Positions 5,533 through 14,513 of a stretch of 19,981 bases of DNA are shown piece after piece. The position numbers and the translations under genes are program-made. Positions within the stretch are counted from its first letter, which is position 1; every line of letters starts with the position of its first letter. The notes below the pieces were generated by a model, which did no database searches, was not told the DNA's origin, and worked only from the letters and a program-made list of their open reading frames with translations. Source of the DNA: Acinetobacter sp. (lineage in GTDB: Bacteria > Pseudomonadota > Gammaproteobacteria > Pseudomonadales > Moraxellaceae); the NCBI GenBank assembly GCA_030152605.1, contig JASLJB010000104.1:1-19981 (forward strand). Direction: 5' to 3'.

Positions 5533-7725
5533 ATGTTTGCAAATCGATGGCTCGAAGTTCGAGATTTGGTTTCTGGTTTGGTGGTTTTTTTGGTGGCTTT
5601 GCCGTTGTGCTTAGGCATCGCCTTGGCCTCGGGTGCACCGCTGATGGCGGGGATTATCGCGGGCATTATTGGCGGCATCGTGGTCGGCTATTTAAGTGGT
5701 TCGCAGATCAGTGTCTCAGGCCCAGCGGCGGGATTGACCGCGATCGTCCTGACCCAGTTGGATCAGTTGCAGGGCAATTACCAAGCTTTCTTGCTCAGCC
5801 TGATGCTGGCGGGGATTTTTCAAATTATTCTCAGTTTTTTTAAGTTTGGTGCATTTGCTAACTTTGTGCCCAGCGATGTGATCTTGGGATTGTTGGCCGC
5901 GATTGGCCTGATCCTGATCGTGAACCAATTGCCGATCATCTTTGGTCTAGAGTTCGATTTGATCCAACAACATTGGCTGAGTAATAGCAAACTGCTGTGG
6001 CAGTATTTTGACTTTGGTACGGCAGTGATTGGCCTGCTCAGTATCGCGATTATGATCTTTTGGGATCGCAGTCCGCAGTTGAAAAAACTGCAAATACCCT
6101 CTGCCTTGCTGGCGGTGATCGCGGCGGCGGGATTAAATTTTATTTGGCAGGCCATGCATTCGGAACTCGCCGTAGATGCGACACATTTGGTCAAGCTGCC
6201 ACAAGTCTGGCCCGATCTCGGACAGTTGTTGATGCTGCCTGATTTTAGTTATTGGAACCAGTCGATTATTTATACCGGCGCCCTGACTTTGGCGATCGTG
6301 GCCTCCTTGGAAACCATTTTAAATCTAGATGCCACAGATAAACTTGATCCGAAAAAAAGAGTCTCACCGCCGAATCGAGAGTTGATCGCGCAGGGCGTCG
6401 GCAATTCACTCTCCGGTTTAGTTGGCGGGCTACCGATCACCTCCGTCATCGTGCGTAGCTCGGTCAATGTCAGTCATGGGGCCAAAACCAAATTCTCAGC
6501 GATCTTTCATGGTCTGTTGTTATTGCTGGCGGTGTTGTTTTTAACCCCGTTGATCAACCTGATCCCGATCTCAGCCTTGGCTGCGATCTTGGTGATCACC
6601 GGTTTTAAACTGGCCAGCCCTGGATTGTTTAAAACTGTCTATCGCAAAGGTTGGAAGAAATTTATTCCCTTCTTGGTCACCACACTGGCGATTTTGGCGA
6701 CTGATCTGTTAAAGGGCATCTTGATTGGCTCAATCGTCAGTGTGATTTTTATTTTATGGAATCATCTCAAGCACGGTATTCAAGTCAAAAGAGAACGTCA
6801 TGTGCATGGCAGTATGACCCGGATTATCTTGTCGGAGCAGATGAGCTTTTTAAATCGCCATACCTTGATTCAAGCGTTGAGTAAAATTAAAAATCATTCC
6901 ACCCTGATCATCGATTCGAGTGGGGCGGCGCTGATCGATCCTGATTTTCAGCAGTTGATTGATGAATTTCAGCACAGTGCCAAGCAACGTCATATCCATG
7001 TCAAACTAGTGGGCTTTTCTCAGTCCCATGCCACTGCTGCACATGCTGCCCTCGATGCGACGCCGCATATGGGGATCGAAGTCAGTACTGCCGCGGTACA
7101 ACAAAAATATAGCCCACAGCAGGTCTTGGAAATACTCAAACAAGGCAACCAACGCTTCGTCAAGCAAACCCCGATCAATCATGATGTTGCGTTACAAATC
7201 CAAGTCACCTCACAAACCGGACAGCATCCAATCGCAGCAGTCTTGGGCTGTATGGATTCGCGCGCACCCACAGAACGGATCTTTGATGTCGGGATTGGAG
7301 ATCTCTTCAGCCTACGCATGAGTGGCAATGTCGCAGGTGAGAAAACCCTCGGTTCACTTGAATTTGCCTGCAAGATCAAAAAGGCCAAGCTGATCGTGGT
7401 GCTCGGACATACCGACTGTGGCGCGGTAAATACCGCCTGTGAGCTGTATGAGCAACGCGTGGATTTGACCCAGTTTAAAGATGCGCCACATGCACACTAC
7501 TTTCTTATGCCGATCATTGATGCGATCAAAAGCGTCAAGCAGGACAAATCCAACTATCGCATGAACAGTAATTTTGTCTTGTCCGTCACCGAACTGAATG
7601 TCAGAAATACCATCAGCTATATCTTGGAGCACAGCAGCGTGCTCAGAGAAATGATTGAACATAACGAAATTGGCATCGTCGGTGGGGTTTATGACGTCTA
7701 TACCGGAGAGGTGCGATTTATTTGA
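5533..7725 (+). CDS. SulP-family anion transporter fused to a beta-carbonic anhydrase
   Basis: This 730-residue fusion should move an anion, probably bicarbonate, across the inner membrane and interconvert CO2 and bicarbonate on the cytoplasmic side. Residues 1-410 are the multi-span SulP transporter (LPLCLGIALASG, SVSGPAAGLTAIV, NLDATDKLDP, NRELIAQGVGN). Residues about 425-505 form a STAS-like domain with an IDSSGAALIDPD core. Residues about 520-730 are a beta-class carbonic anhydrase with CMDSR at 573-577 and GHTDCGAV at 625-632; the expected zinc-site residues C573, D575, H626 and C629 are all present. SulP-carbonic anhydrase fusions are a described group proposed to be bicarbonate transporters. 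GAGGTGA at 5523-5529, only 3-4 nt before the ATG, is the likely RBS. Transport substrate is inference; sulfate or another anion is possible. Confidence 0.9.
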   Translation: MFANRWLEVRDLVSGLVVFLVALPLCLGIALASGAPLMAGIIAGIIGGIVVGYLSGSQISVSGPAAGLTAIVLTQLDQLQGNYQAFLLSLMLAGIFQIILSFFKFGAFANFVPSDVILGLLAAIGLILIVNQLPIIFGLEFDLIQQHWLSNSKLLWQYFDFGTAVIGLLSIAIMIFWDRSPQLKKLQIPSALLAVIAAAGLNFIWQAMHSELAVDATHLVKLPQVWPDLGQLLMLPDFSYWNQSIIYTGALTLAIVASLETILNLDATDKLDPKKRVSPPNRELIAQGVGNSLSGLVGGLPITSVIVRSSVNVSHGAKTKFSAIFHGLLLLLAVLFLTPLINLIPISALAAILVITGFKLASPGLFKTVYRKGWKKFIPFLVTTLAILATDLLKGILIGSIVSVIFILWNHLKHGIQVKRERHVHGSMTRIILSEQMSFLNRHTLIQALSKIKNHSTLIIDSSGAALIDPDFQQLIDEFQHSAKQRHIHVKLVGFSQSHATAAHAALDATPHMGIEVSTAAVQQKYSPQQVLEILKQGNQRFVKQTPINHDVALQIQVTSQTGQHPIAAVLGCMDSRAPTERIFDVGIGDLFSLRMSGNVAGEKTLGSLEFACKIKKAKLIVVLGHTDCGAVNTACELYEQRVDLTQFKDAPHAHYFLMPIIDAIKSVKQDKSNYRMNSNFVLSVTELNVRNTISYILEHSSVLREMIEHNEIGIVGGVYDVYTGEVRFI

Positions 7726-7856
7726 CAAGCTCGGATTTGTGATGAAATTGCCCCAGTTTTGCTTGAAATATCAATAAAATCGTCGAGGCTGCTTGAAAAT
7801 TAGACGCTGACCATCACATCATCCTTAATGCTTGATAAATGTCATAAAGGTTTGCT

Positions 7857-9656
7857 GTGAACGAAAATGCGCGTGGACACATCGAAAAAGTCTTGGCCAA
7901 TATGACCCAATTGCCCGGTGTTTATAAAATGCTGGGTAAAGAGGGTGAGTTGCTCTATGTCGGCAAGGCCAAAAATTTAAAAAACCGTGTGTCGAGTTAT
8001 TTTGTCAAAACCATCGAGCATCCGAAAACGCAGGCCTTGGTGGCACGGATTTATGATATCGAAAGTTTGGTGGTGCGTTCTGAAACCGAAGCGCTATTGC
8101 TAGAACAGAACCTGATCAAGCTGCATCGACCACCGTATAATATTATGCTGCGTGACGACAAATCTTATGTCTATATCTTTATTTCCGCAGATAAACCCTA
8201 TCCACGGATTGCCAGTGGCCGCGGCAAAGGCAAGCATCAAGTCGGCAAATTTTTTGGGCCTTATCCAAGCGCCTATAGTGCACGTGACACTTTACTGGTG
8301 TTGCAGAAGTTATTTAATGTGCGTCAATGCGAAAACAGCTACTTCTCACAGCGCAAACGTCCCTGTTTGCAGTATCAGATCAAGCGCTGCTCGGCGCCGT
8401 GTGTGGGGCTGATCAGTCCCGAAGCTTATAAAGAAGATGTCGATAACTCGATTCGATTTTTAAGTGGTGATACCAAAGAGCTCAACCAAGAACTGATCCA
8501 AAAGATGGAGCAAGCGGCAGAGGCATTGGAGTTTGAAAAGGCGGTGTTCTATCGCGACCGCATGGGCTTGCTACGTGAAGTCCAAGCACAGCAAGCCATT
8601 TATCGGGTCAAAGGTGAGGCCGATATACTGGCGATCGCCTACCAAGCCGGTGTGACCTGTGTGCAGATTATGCATGTGCGTAACGGTAAAATGCTCGGTG
8701 GCAAGTCCTATTTCCCGGATATGTTGGATGATGATTTGGGGCAAATGCTGTCTGACTTTATGGCCAACTTTTACTTTCAAGTTGCAGACGAAGTCCCGGC
8801 GGAATTGATCATCAATGTGGCTGTGCCGAATCGGATCGAGTTAGAGCAAGCCTTAGAACAACAATTTGAAAAGAAAATTCAAATCAAACATAAAGTTCGT
8901 GAAACGCGTGCCGAGTGGCAGGAACTGGCACAGATGAATGTGCAGCATGCGATCAAAGGCAAACTGGCCAATCATCTAGAACTCAACGAACGTTTTCATC
9001 AACTGGAGCAAGTTCTGCATCGCCCCATTGATCGGATTGAGTGCTTTGATATCTCGCATACCATGGGCGAGGCGACCATTGCCTCCTGTGTGGTATTTGA
9101 CAGTGGCGGCGCGCGTAAACGCGACTATCGTCAGTTTGCAATCGAGGATATCACTGGCGGCGATGACTATGCCGCGATGCGTCAAGCCCTGACCCGACGT
9201 TATAAGAAAAGTCTCTTGCCCGATCTTTTACTGATCGATGGTGGTAAGGGACAGTTACATATGGCGATGCAGGTGATGCAAGACTTGGGCTTAGATGCCT
9301 ATATGGTCGGCGTATCCAAAGGTGAGGGGCGTAAGCCGGGTTTGGAGACATTGCACTTTACCGATGGTAGCAAGATTCAATTGGCCGAAGACCACAAGGC
9401 CTTGCATCTGATCCAGCAAGTTCGCGATGAAGCACACCGTTTTGCCATCACTCGACATCGTGCCAAACGCGATAAACGCCGCAGCAGCTCGGTGCTCGAA
9501 GCCATTCCTGGTCTTGGACCGAAGCGGCGCCGTGATTTATTGACCCACTTTGGGGGGATCCAAGGCGTACTCAAAGCCTCAGAAAAAGATTTAAGCTTTG
9601 TGCCGGGCTTGGGGCCAATGTTGGCGCGCACCATTTATAAGACTTTGCATGAGTAA
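7857..9656 (+). CDS. uvrC: UvrABC excinuclease subunit C
   Basis: UvrC makes both incisions around bulky DNA lesions during nucleotide excision repair, after UvrAB recognises damage. The 599 residues show an N-terminal GIY-YIG nuclease (GVY 21-23, YVG 34-36, R44) for the 3' cut and four cysteines (C158, C170, C178, C182) spaced as in the Fe-S cluster of E. coli UvrC. A UVR/UvrB-binding helix pair follows (about 203-238), then an RNase H-like nuclease with probable catalytic D398, D437, D461 and H534 for the 5' cut. Tandem helix-hairpin-helix motifs (PGLGPKRR, PGLGPMLA) lie at 546-598. Length is normal. The start is GTG 7857, supported by AAAGG at 7846-7850, 6 nt upstream. pgsA follows, as in many gammaproteobacteria, but after a 400-base gap with its own promoter. 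Confidence 0.98.
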   Translation: MNENARGHIEKVLANMTQLPGVYKMLGKEGELLYVGKAKNLKNRVSSYFVKTIEHPKTQALVARIYDIESLVVRSETEALLLEQNLIKLHRPPYNIMLRDDKSYVYIFISADKPYPRIASGRGKGKHQVGKFFGPYPSAYSARDTLLVLQKLFNVRQCENSYFSQRKRPCLQYQIKRCSAPCVGLISPEAYKEDVDNSIRFLSGDTKELNQELIQKMEQAAEALEFEKAVFYRDRMGLLREVQAQQAIYRVKGEADILAIAYQAGVTCVQIMHVRNGKMLGGKSYFPDMLDDDLGQMLSDFMANFYFQVADEVPAELIINVAVPNRIELEQALEQQFEKKIQIKHKVRETRAEWQELAQMNVQHAIKGKLANHLELNERFHQLEQVLHRPIDRIECFDISHTMGEATIASCVVFDSGGARKRDYRQFAIEDITGGDDYAAMRQALTRRYKKSLLPDLLLIDGGKGQLHMAMQVMQDLGLDAYMVGVSKGEGRKPGLETLHFTDGSKIQLAEDHKALHLIQQVRDEAHRFAITRHRAKRDKRRSSSVLEAIPGLGPKRRRDLLTHFGGIQGVLKASEKDLSFVPGLGPMLARTIYKTLHE

Positions 9657-10062
9657 TCGAGCCTCCGTCAGGGCAGATCACACTAGACACAAGTACATCA
9701 CAGCAACAGTTCCCCATCATAGCAACCGCCGCCTATCACTCAAAATCGCCCAACAGCGCCAAGTATGGCGAGGGGCTGGATCTGCGATTATAGATGGCGT
9801 GCCAGCCGCGTCAATTGTGTCTCTTGTTTGCCGATTACCACTTAATTTGTATTGCAGAAGTCATTGACTAAAAAACTTTGTGATCTGTAGGCTTAGCATA
9901 GAAATTGAGCGAAGTTGCAGCGACCTATTGGTCTGTTGATCAGAGTCGACAGTGCGAGTTGAATCGTTTAAAGTAGGCGCTTATATTTACCTAGCTCACT
10001 CGGTAACTGACTCGATCACTCACCCGATTACACGATAATTTGGAGACCAATTGGCGGTGTCT
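9657..10062 (+). other. Spacer between uvrC and pgsA
   Basis: About 400 bases without a supported gene. No clear terminator follows uvrC; an imperfect hairpin GGCTGG (9774-9779) / CCAGCC (9802-9807) has no T-tract. The 3' part holds the pgsA promoter (9959-9987). No tRNA could be folded by eye, although tRNA genes often lie near pgsA in pseudomonads. Confidence 0.45.
9959..9987 (+). promoter_or_regulatory. Sigma70-type promoter of pgsA
   Basis: TTGAAT (9959-9964), a 17-nt spacer and TATATT (9982-9987) make one of the best -35/-10 pairs in the window. A start near 9994 would give a leader of about 70 nt before pgsA. Confidence 0.55.
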
Positions 10063-10650
10063 ATGACTACAGGTCGTATCCTGAATATTCCAAATATCTT
10101 GACGCTGTCCCGTATTGCGTTAATCCCTGTTTTTTTGTTAATTGCTTACTGGCCACCTGCCATTGGTGTGGGCGGACATGAGGGTGGAATGACCCGACAT
10201 CTGATCTTGACTGCGATTTTTATTATTGCGGCACTGACAGATTGGTTCGATGGTTATTTGGCTCGGACGCTGAACCAGACTTCAGCCTTTGGTCGTTTTC
10301 TCGATCCCGTCGCGGATAAGCTGATGGTGGCGACTGCACTGATCGTCTTGGTGCAATGGCGCCCAAGTATTGAGATGGCATTTGCTGCGGTGGTGATTAT
10401 CTCACGCGAGATTACCGTATCTGCACTGCGCGAGTGGATGGCGGAACTCGGTGCACGCACCAGTGTTGCGGTATCGACCATTGGTAAATATAAAACGGCA
10501 TTTCAAATGGTGGCAATCTCAGTATTCTTATTGAATTGGCAACCGCTAGATTTGTTGGCCTATGCTTTGCTGTATACCGCGGTGTTCCTGACCCTGTGGT
10601 CGATGTTTAGCTATCTCAAAGCGGCATGGCCGTATTTAAAACAGCCCTAA
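10063..10650 (+). CDS. pgsA: CDP-diacylglycerol--glycerol-3-phosphate 3-phosphatidyltransferase
   Basis: PgsA makes phosphatidylglycerol phosphate from CDP-diacylglycerol and glycerol-3-phosphate in the inner membrane, the committed step to phosphatidylglycerol and cardiolipin. The full CDP-alcohol phosphotransferase motif D-x2-DG-x2-AR-x8-G-x3-D-x3-D is present at 60-85 (D60, D63, G64, A67, R68, G77, D81, D85), among several membrane segments. Length from ATG 10063 is 195 residues, close to the usual 180-200. GGCGG at 10053-10057 is 5 nt before this ATG. A TTG at 10051 with GGAG 5 nt upstream is a serious alternative and would add four residues. A good promoter precedes it and a strong terminator follows. 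Confidence 0.97.
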   Translation: MTTGRILNIPNILTLSRIALIPVFLLIAYWPPAIGVGGHEGGMTRHLILTAIFIIAALTDWFDGYLARTLNQTSAFGRFLDPVADKLMVATALIVLVQWRPSIEMAFAAVVIISREITVSALREWMAELGARTSVAVSTIGKYKTAFQMVAISVFLLNWQPLDLLAYALLYTAVFLTLWSMFSYLKAAWPYLKQP

Positions 10651-10688
10651 GTTTTTAGGTTTAGCGTCAAGTATTTAGCAGCATCAAA

Positions 10689-10710
10689 GGGGCGGCACAG
10701 ATCTTGCCCC
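10689..10710 (+). repeat. Short hairpin before the pgsA terminator
   Basis: GGGGC (10689-10693) pairs with GCCCC (10706-10710) around a 12-nt loop that contains the palindrome AGATCT. It may stabilise the pgsA mRNA 3' end together with the terminator just downstream. Confidence 0.35.
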
Positions 10711-10716
10711 GATTCC

Positions 10717-10744
10717 AAGCCACCGTGATACGGTGGCTTTTTTT
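10717..10744 (+). terminator. Intrinsic terminator of pgsA
   Basis: A perfect 10-bp stem AAGCCACCGT (10717-10726) / ACGGTGGCTT (10730-10739) with a 3-nt GAT loop runs into TTTTT. The minus-strand side lacks a T-tract, so it does not obviously serve the convergent IclR gene. Confidence 0.92.
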
Positions 10745-10828
10745 ATATGGGGCTATTGGGCTGGAAATTTAACGCGCAAAGATCATTTCACGTGGAACAG
10801 TCAGTGCGTCAATAGATCCGATCAATAA

Positions 10829-11635
10829 TCAAATTTTAAACGGTGAGTTATTGGGAGAATCCCCCAATTGATGGTTTTCAGATAACTCGAGGAAACGCTT
10901 TTCGATATTGGCGGCACTCTCTTGCAGAATCTCGATCAAGCGTTCGATATTGATAAACTCAAAGCGGTTTTTCGAGGCCACAACCGTAAGTGCCAAGGGC
11001 GCTTCTTTGTTGGAGAATTTCACCGGAACCGAGAGGCCAGAGACATTCGGGTCCAGTTCACCATGCGATAAATAGTGATTTTGTTTTTTGATTTTTCTCA
11101 TCTTGGCGATAAAGGCATCTTCATCATGTGCAAAGTTGAGCTGGCTGAGCTGTGGGGCATAGCGCTGATAATAATCATAAATCTTTTGTTTGCTTAAATG
11201 CGCCATGATGACTTTGGGCGAAGAGCCCATATACACCGGGCGTGGACAGCCGCGACCATAGGAGAGCAGGCGCACGTCTTTATAGACCTCATGATGCACG
11301 TCGATGCAGTAATCGCGATTGAGATAAGTCAGCAAACAGCACAGCTCGGTGCGTTCGGCAATCTCTTGCATAAAGGGTGTGCTGATCTGCACAAGGGGAT
11401 CTGTGGTGCGCGAAATATAATCCAGCACCGCGATTTTCGGCCCGAGGGTGTAATCGCCTGAAGTACCACTCAAACGTTGCAAAATATCTGCAGAGACCAA
11501 TTCTTTTAAATAGCGATAGCTGGTGGGTTTGGAGAGACCCAGCTCAGCACAGATAAGGTCAACGTTTATTACCGGCCGAGAAACTGAGAATAAGTCGAGT
11601 ACAGTTAAAATCTTGCCAAAACTAGAAAGCGCCAT
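10829..11635 (-). CDS. IclR-family transcriptional regulator
   Basis: A 268-residue IclR-type regulator. Residues about 5-65 form the winged helix-turn-helix (GKILTVLDLF, then LGLSKPTSYRYLKELVSADIL, then a YTLGPKI wing). The rest is the effector-binding domain with LLSYGRGCPRPVYMGSSPK in the ligand-pocket region and a GLSVPV stretch. Length is typical (about 250-280). AGGT lies 5 nt before the ATG. It is divergent from the efflux operon starting at 12133, so it probably controls that operon and itself from the shared 500-base spacer. In Acinetobacter the IclR members PobR and PcaU sense p-hydroxybenzoate and protocatechuate, which would suit an AaeB-like efflux target; this link is inference. 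The effector cannot be read from sequence. Confidence 0.9.
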   Translation of the reverse strand: MALSSFGKILTVLDLFSVSRPVINVDLICAELGLSKPTSYRYLKELVSADILQRLSGTSGDYTLGPKIAVLDYISRTTDPLVQISTPFMQEIAERTELCCLLTYLNRDYCIDVHHEVYKDVRLLSYGRGCPRPVYMGSSPKVIMAHLSKQKIYDYYQRYAPQLSQLNFAHDEDAFIAKMRKIKKQNHYLSHGELDPNVSGLSVPVKFSNKEAPLALTVVASKNRFEFINIERLIEILQESAANIEKRFLELSENHQLGDSPNNSPFKI

Positions 11636-12132
11636 GAATTACCTGCTACTGGGCTAAAACATTTGAATAAAATGAATCGTCATCTTATAGCAAAAATTTT
11701 CAAACATTGCCGAAAAAAGTAATCTTGTTAAATTGAATTTTAAGTCAATCATCAGCCAATAAAAATGAAATATTATCAAATAGAGATATTTTTATTGACT
11801 AAATGTGTTTTATTTGGAAAAATTGCGACAAAACTATCTGAGTGTGAGTATTTGACTTGATCTGCTTGGCTCATTTCGGTTTCTGTGGTCTTTATCCTTC
11901 GACTGCTTCTCAGTTTGAACTTCTATTGCTTTGTGTTTCATCGTTAAGCCTTGTACTCGTGATCGCACGTCTGTTCAAGCTGCACTGACGCGGCTTTGCT
12001 GTCCCTAAGAACTTGAATTTTATGGATGACTTAATTTATTGACCCAATTGAGTCGCCCGCTTTTTTCCACTGTACTGACCTAAGGAGTGCGCGTGTTATG
12101 CGATTGTCACTGGCAAAGCGAGGGCCATTATC
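11636..12132. other. Divergent spacer between the IclR gene and the efflux operon
   Basis: About 500 bases expected to hold two divergent promoters and IclR operators. The left half is very AT-rich (11640-11830). A 10-bp direct repeat TTGAATTTTA occurs at 11733-11742 and 12013-12022. No convincing -35/-10 pair or clear palindromic operator was found by eye. The right end contains an AAGGAG and a short leader ORF. Confidence 0.45.
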
Positions 12133-12142
12133 ATGTCTTTGA
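12098..12142 (+). CDS. Possible 14-codon leader ORF overlapping the FUSC start
   Basis: ATG 12098 reads MRLSLAKRGPLSCL and stops at TGA 12140-12142, so it overlaps the FUSC start codon (12133) by 10 bases in another frame. The best Shine-Dalgarno of the region, AAGGAG at 12082-12087, is 10 nt before this ATG. There is no FUSC-frame start it could serve: the FUSC frame has a stop at 12076-12078 and no ATG, GTG or TTG before 12133. A GTG at 12093, 5 nt from the AAGGAG in a third frame, is another possible user. The arrangement would suit translational coupling, but the ORF is very short and may be chance. Confidence 0.3.
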   Translation: MRLSLAKRGPLSCL

Positions 12143-14265
12143 TGCAGGAGTTGTTTCGCTTTCGTCCATCAAAGATGGCACTGATTTTTGCCACCAAAAC
12201 ATTCATCGCAGGCATATTGGCGCTGTTTGTCTCTTTTGAGTTGGATCTGATTAATCCGATGTGGTCGATCGGAACCGTATTGATCATTGCCAGTCCCTAT
12301 TCTGGCATGGTGTCTTCAAAGTGTATTTATCGTTTGATCGGCACGGCGGTCGGTGCATTTATTGCCCTGATTCTGACGCCGAATCTGATCAATACGCCGT
12401 GGTTATTCACTTTGATCTTGTCGATCTGGGTCGGATTCGCACTGTATATTTCCTTGCTGGATCGCACACCGCGCAGTGCGGTGTTTATGTTGGCCGGCTA
12501 TACCACCGCCATGATCGTTTATAACGCCGTGACCTATATCGATCAGTACAGCATTTTTGATATTGCGATTGCGCGCTTGATCGAGATTTCGATCGGGGTG
12601 ATTTCCAGTGCGGTGGTGTCTGCGACTTTATTTCCCCTACATATCGGTGCTGCGATCAAACAGCGCGTCAGTCAGTCCTTTAAAGACAGTGAAATGTTAT
12701 TTAAGGATTTATTTAAGGCCGAACCCGAACAAAACAGCGGGCTGATCTTGGCCGCATTGACCCGAGACAGTACAGATATTCATGCACTTGCGGTACACCT
12801 GAATTATGAAAAGGGGGAGCTGCATGGCATGACCAAGGCCTTACAAGAAATGCTGCATCAAATGTCCTTGGTGGTGGCCAACTTGGTGGCGATGTCAGAA
12901 CGACTCAAACAACTGAAACAGATCTCAGCACACAGCACGGCCAATCAGCGTTTGAGCGCAGGATTGACTGAACTGTCTGAGCAGGTGTTGGCATTTTTAG
13001 ATCAGGCCAGAGATCGCGCGGATGAGGATTTGTTTGCCTTACCTGCTGATTATGCGCAGTCCTTTGCGCGATTGGATCACATGGCCAATGCCGAACAACA
13101 ATTGCTATTGGCTGCGATCAAAATGGATATGCGGCATTTTATTAGCAACGTTTTGGCGGTGATGATGATCTGGCGTCGGATTCAAAGTGGCAACAAAGAG
13201 TTACCCGCACAAATGATGGCGATCACTACGGCCTATCCCAGCCTACATCGTGATCATGGCGTGGCGGTGCGTGGTGGGGTGAGTGCCTTTCTGATTACCT
13301 TTATCGTCACAGGTCTATGGATCATCACCGGTTGGAAGGCCGGTTTTATGATGGCACAGATCGGTGCGGTGACCGCATGTATATTGACGGCCTTGGATAA
13401 CCCCGTGCCAGTGCTGAAGATTTTTGTGTGGGGCAGTGTGGCCTCGGCGGTGTTGGTGTTTATCTATGCCTTTGGGGTGTTTCCGCATGTGACTGCATTT
13501 TGGCAATTGGCAGTGGTGCTGTTCCCGATGGTGCTGATTTCAGTCTCGATGATGACCCATCAAATGCTGATGCCGATTGGCATGGTGCTCGGGATCAACA
13601 CCATGATGGGATTGAATTTGCACAATCGCTACAGCATGGATGCCGTGTCTTATCTCGACAGTTCTTTCGGCATGATCCTCGGGGTGCTGGTGTCGCTGAT
13701 CGTGATCAACTTGGTACGTGCCATGTCGCCGGAAACCAGTGCTGGACGGATATTGGCGCTGCATTATCGTGCGGTACGCAGCAGTATCAATATGCAATAT
13801 GGGCTGGGTTTTAAAGTGCATCTACGCAGTATGTTGGATCGGATTGGAGTATTGAATACGAAACCAGTGCAGTCCGCCGCCTTGAAACAGGCGATTCATG
13901 CGGCCTTGATCGAGTCCAGTGCGGTGATTGATTTGACCCGATTACAGGAGTTGAGTTTGGCATTGCCATCCGATCACCAGATCGTGCAGCACTGGGCGCA
14001 TGCGCAGCAGACCTTGCAGTTGTATTTTGCCGCCAAAGAAGCGCAGTGGGAGACCACACCGGTGTTATTGGCTGAACTTGAGCAACAGTTTCAGCAACTG
14101 GCTACAGCTGTAGATCAATTTAACGATCCAGACTTTGAAAATTTACAACAGTTTAAACAGCGTTTTTTGATTTCGCTGAACAATATTGAGCAGAGCTTAT
14201 GCCATCTCAGTGTTCCTGCAATGCGGGATTCACAGGGCTTGCTCGGAGAGGTTGTGCATGGGTGA
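12133..14265 (+). CDS. FUSC-family inner-membrane efflux permease (AaeB-like)
   Basis: A 710-residue protein of the FUSC / aromatic acid exporter family, like E. coli AaeB (about 655 residues), which exports p-hydroxybenzoate and related acids with the adaptor AaeA. It shows the duplicated family layout: membrane helices in the first ~185 residues (starting FATKTFIAGILALFVSFEL), a long hydrophilic helical region (about 190-370), a second membrane block (about 375-530), and a C-terminal cytoplasmic helical part. GAGGG at 12120-12124 gives an 8-nt RBS spacing to the ATG. The stop overlaps the next gene by 8 bases (ATGGGTGA), so the genes are translationally coupled. Substrate is unproven; the divergent IclR gene suggests an aromatic or other organic acid. 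Fusaric-acid-type resistance is the other family theme. Confidence 0.9.
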   Translation: MSLMQELFRFRPSKMALIFATKTFIAGILALFVSFELDLINPMWSIGTVLIIASPYSGMVSSKCIYRLIGTAVGAFIALILTPNLINTPWLFTLILSIWVGFALYISLLDRTPRSAVFMLAGYTTAMIVYNAVTYIDQYSIFDIAIARLIEISIGVISSAVVSATLFPLHIGAAIKQRVSQSFKDSEMLFKDLFKAEPEQNSGLILAALTRDSTDIHALAVHLNYEKGELHGMTKALQEMLHQMSLVVANLVAMSERLKQLKQISAHSTANQRLSAGLTELSEQVLAFLDQARDRADEDLFALPADYAQSFARLDHMANAEQQLLLAAIKMDMRHFISNVLAVMMIWRRIQSGNKELPAQMMAITTAYPSLHRDHGVAVRGGVSAFLITFIVTGLWIITGWKAGFMMAQIGAVTACILTALDNPVPVLKIFVWGSVASAVLVFIYAFGVFPHVTAFWQLAVVLFPMVLISVSMMTHQMLMPIGMVLGINTMMGLNLHNRYSMDAVSYLDSSFGMILGVLVSLIVINLVRAMSPETSAGRILALHYRAVRSSINMQYGLGFKVHLRSMLDRIGVLNTKPVQSAALKQAIHAALIESSAVIDLTRLQELSLALPSDHQIVQHWAHAQQTLQLYFAAKEAQWETTPVLLAELEQQFQQLATAVDQFNDPDFENLQQFKQRFLISLNNIEQSLCHLSVPAMRDSQGLLGEVVHG

Positions 14266-14464
14266 GTTTAATTTTTACGACATTTACATTCCGACCTTGC
14301 TGGTACAAGCCATCATCGCTTATGTGCTGTTTAGATTGCTCAGCCCATTGATCAATCAACTGAATACACGGGGTTGGATTGCTTTTCCGAGTATTTTTCA
14401 TCTGTGCTTTTATGTGCTGCTGTTGTGGTTGGTGCACGAAATATTTTTAGCAACTGGCATTTGA
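14258..14464 (+). CDS. DUF1656 small membrane protein (AaeX-like)
   Basis: A 68-residue protein beginning MGEFNFYDIYIP, the hallmark N-terminus of DUF1656/AaeX, with two membrane helices (about 11-30 and 44-64). Such proteins almost always lie beside FUSC and HlyD efflux genes; their exact role is not established. The start ATG 14258 overlaps the FUSC stop and has GGAG at 14244-14247 as RBS. An upstream in-frame start at 14186 would lie inside the FUSC gene and lose the family's conserved N-terminus, so it is rejected. Confidence 0.92.
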   Translation: MGEFNFYDIYIPTLLVQAIIAYVLFRLLSPLINQLNTRGWIAFPSIFHLCFYVLLLWLVHEIFLATGI

Positions 14465-14513
14465 TACAGGCAGATCCCGACAAAAAGGTGGCGAAGGTCG
14501 CTGAGGTATAGAC

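Noticed and set aside
5436..5843. 135-codon plus-strand ORF starting upstream of the SulP gene
   Set aside because: It overlaps the first 100 codons of the SulP gene in another frame, where the SulP reading has clear family motifs and an RBS.
9774..9807. GGCTGG / CCAGCC hairpin as the uvrC terminator
   Set aside because: There is a long imperfect loop and no T-tract after it.
9598..9867. 89-codon ORF spanning the end of uvrC and the following spacer
   Set aside because: It begins inside uvrC, lacks an RBS and shows no recognisable domain.
11733..12022. Direct repeat TTGAATTTTA (11733-11742 and 12013-12022) as a pair of IclR operator sites
   Set aside because: The sequence is AT-rich and non-palindromic, and the copies are 280 bases apart; chance is likely without binding or conservation data.
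13428..13814. 128-codon ORF inside the FUSC gene
   Set aside because: It lies wholly within the second membrane block of the permease in a shifted frame, with Cys/His-rich composition typical of a shadow frame.
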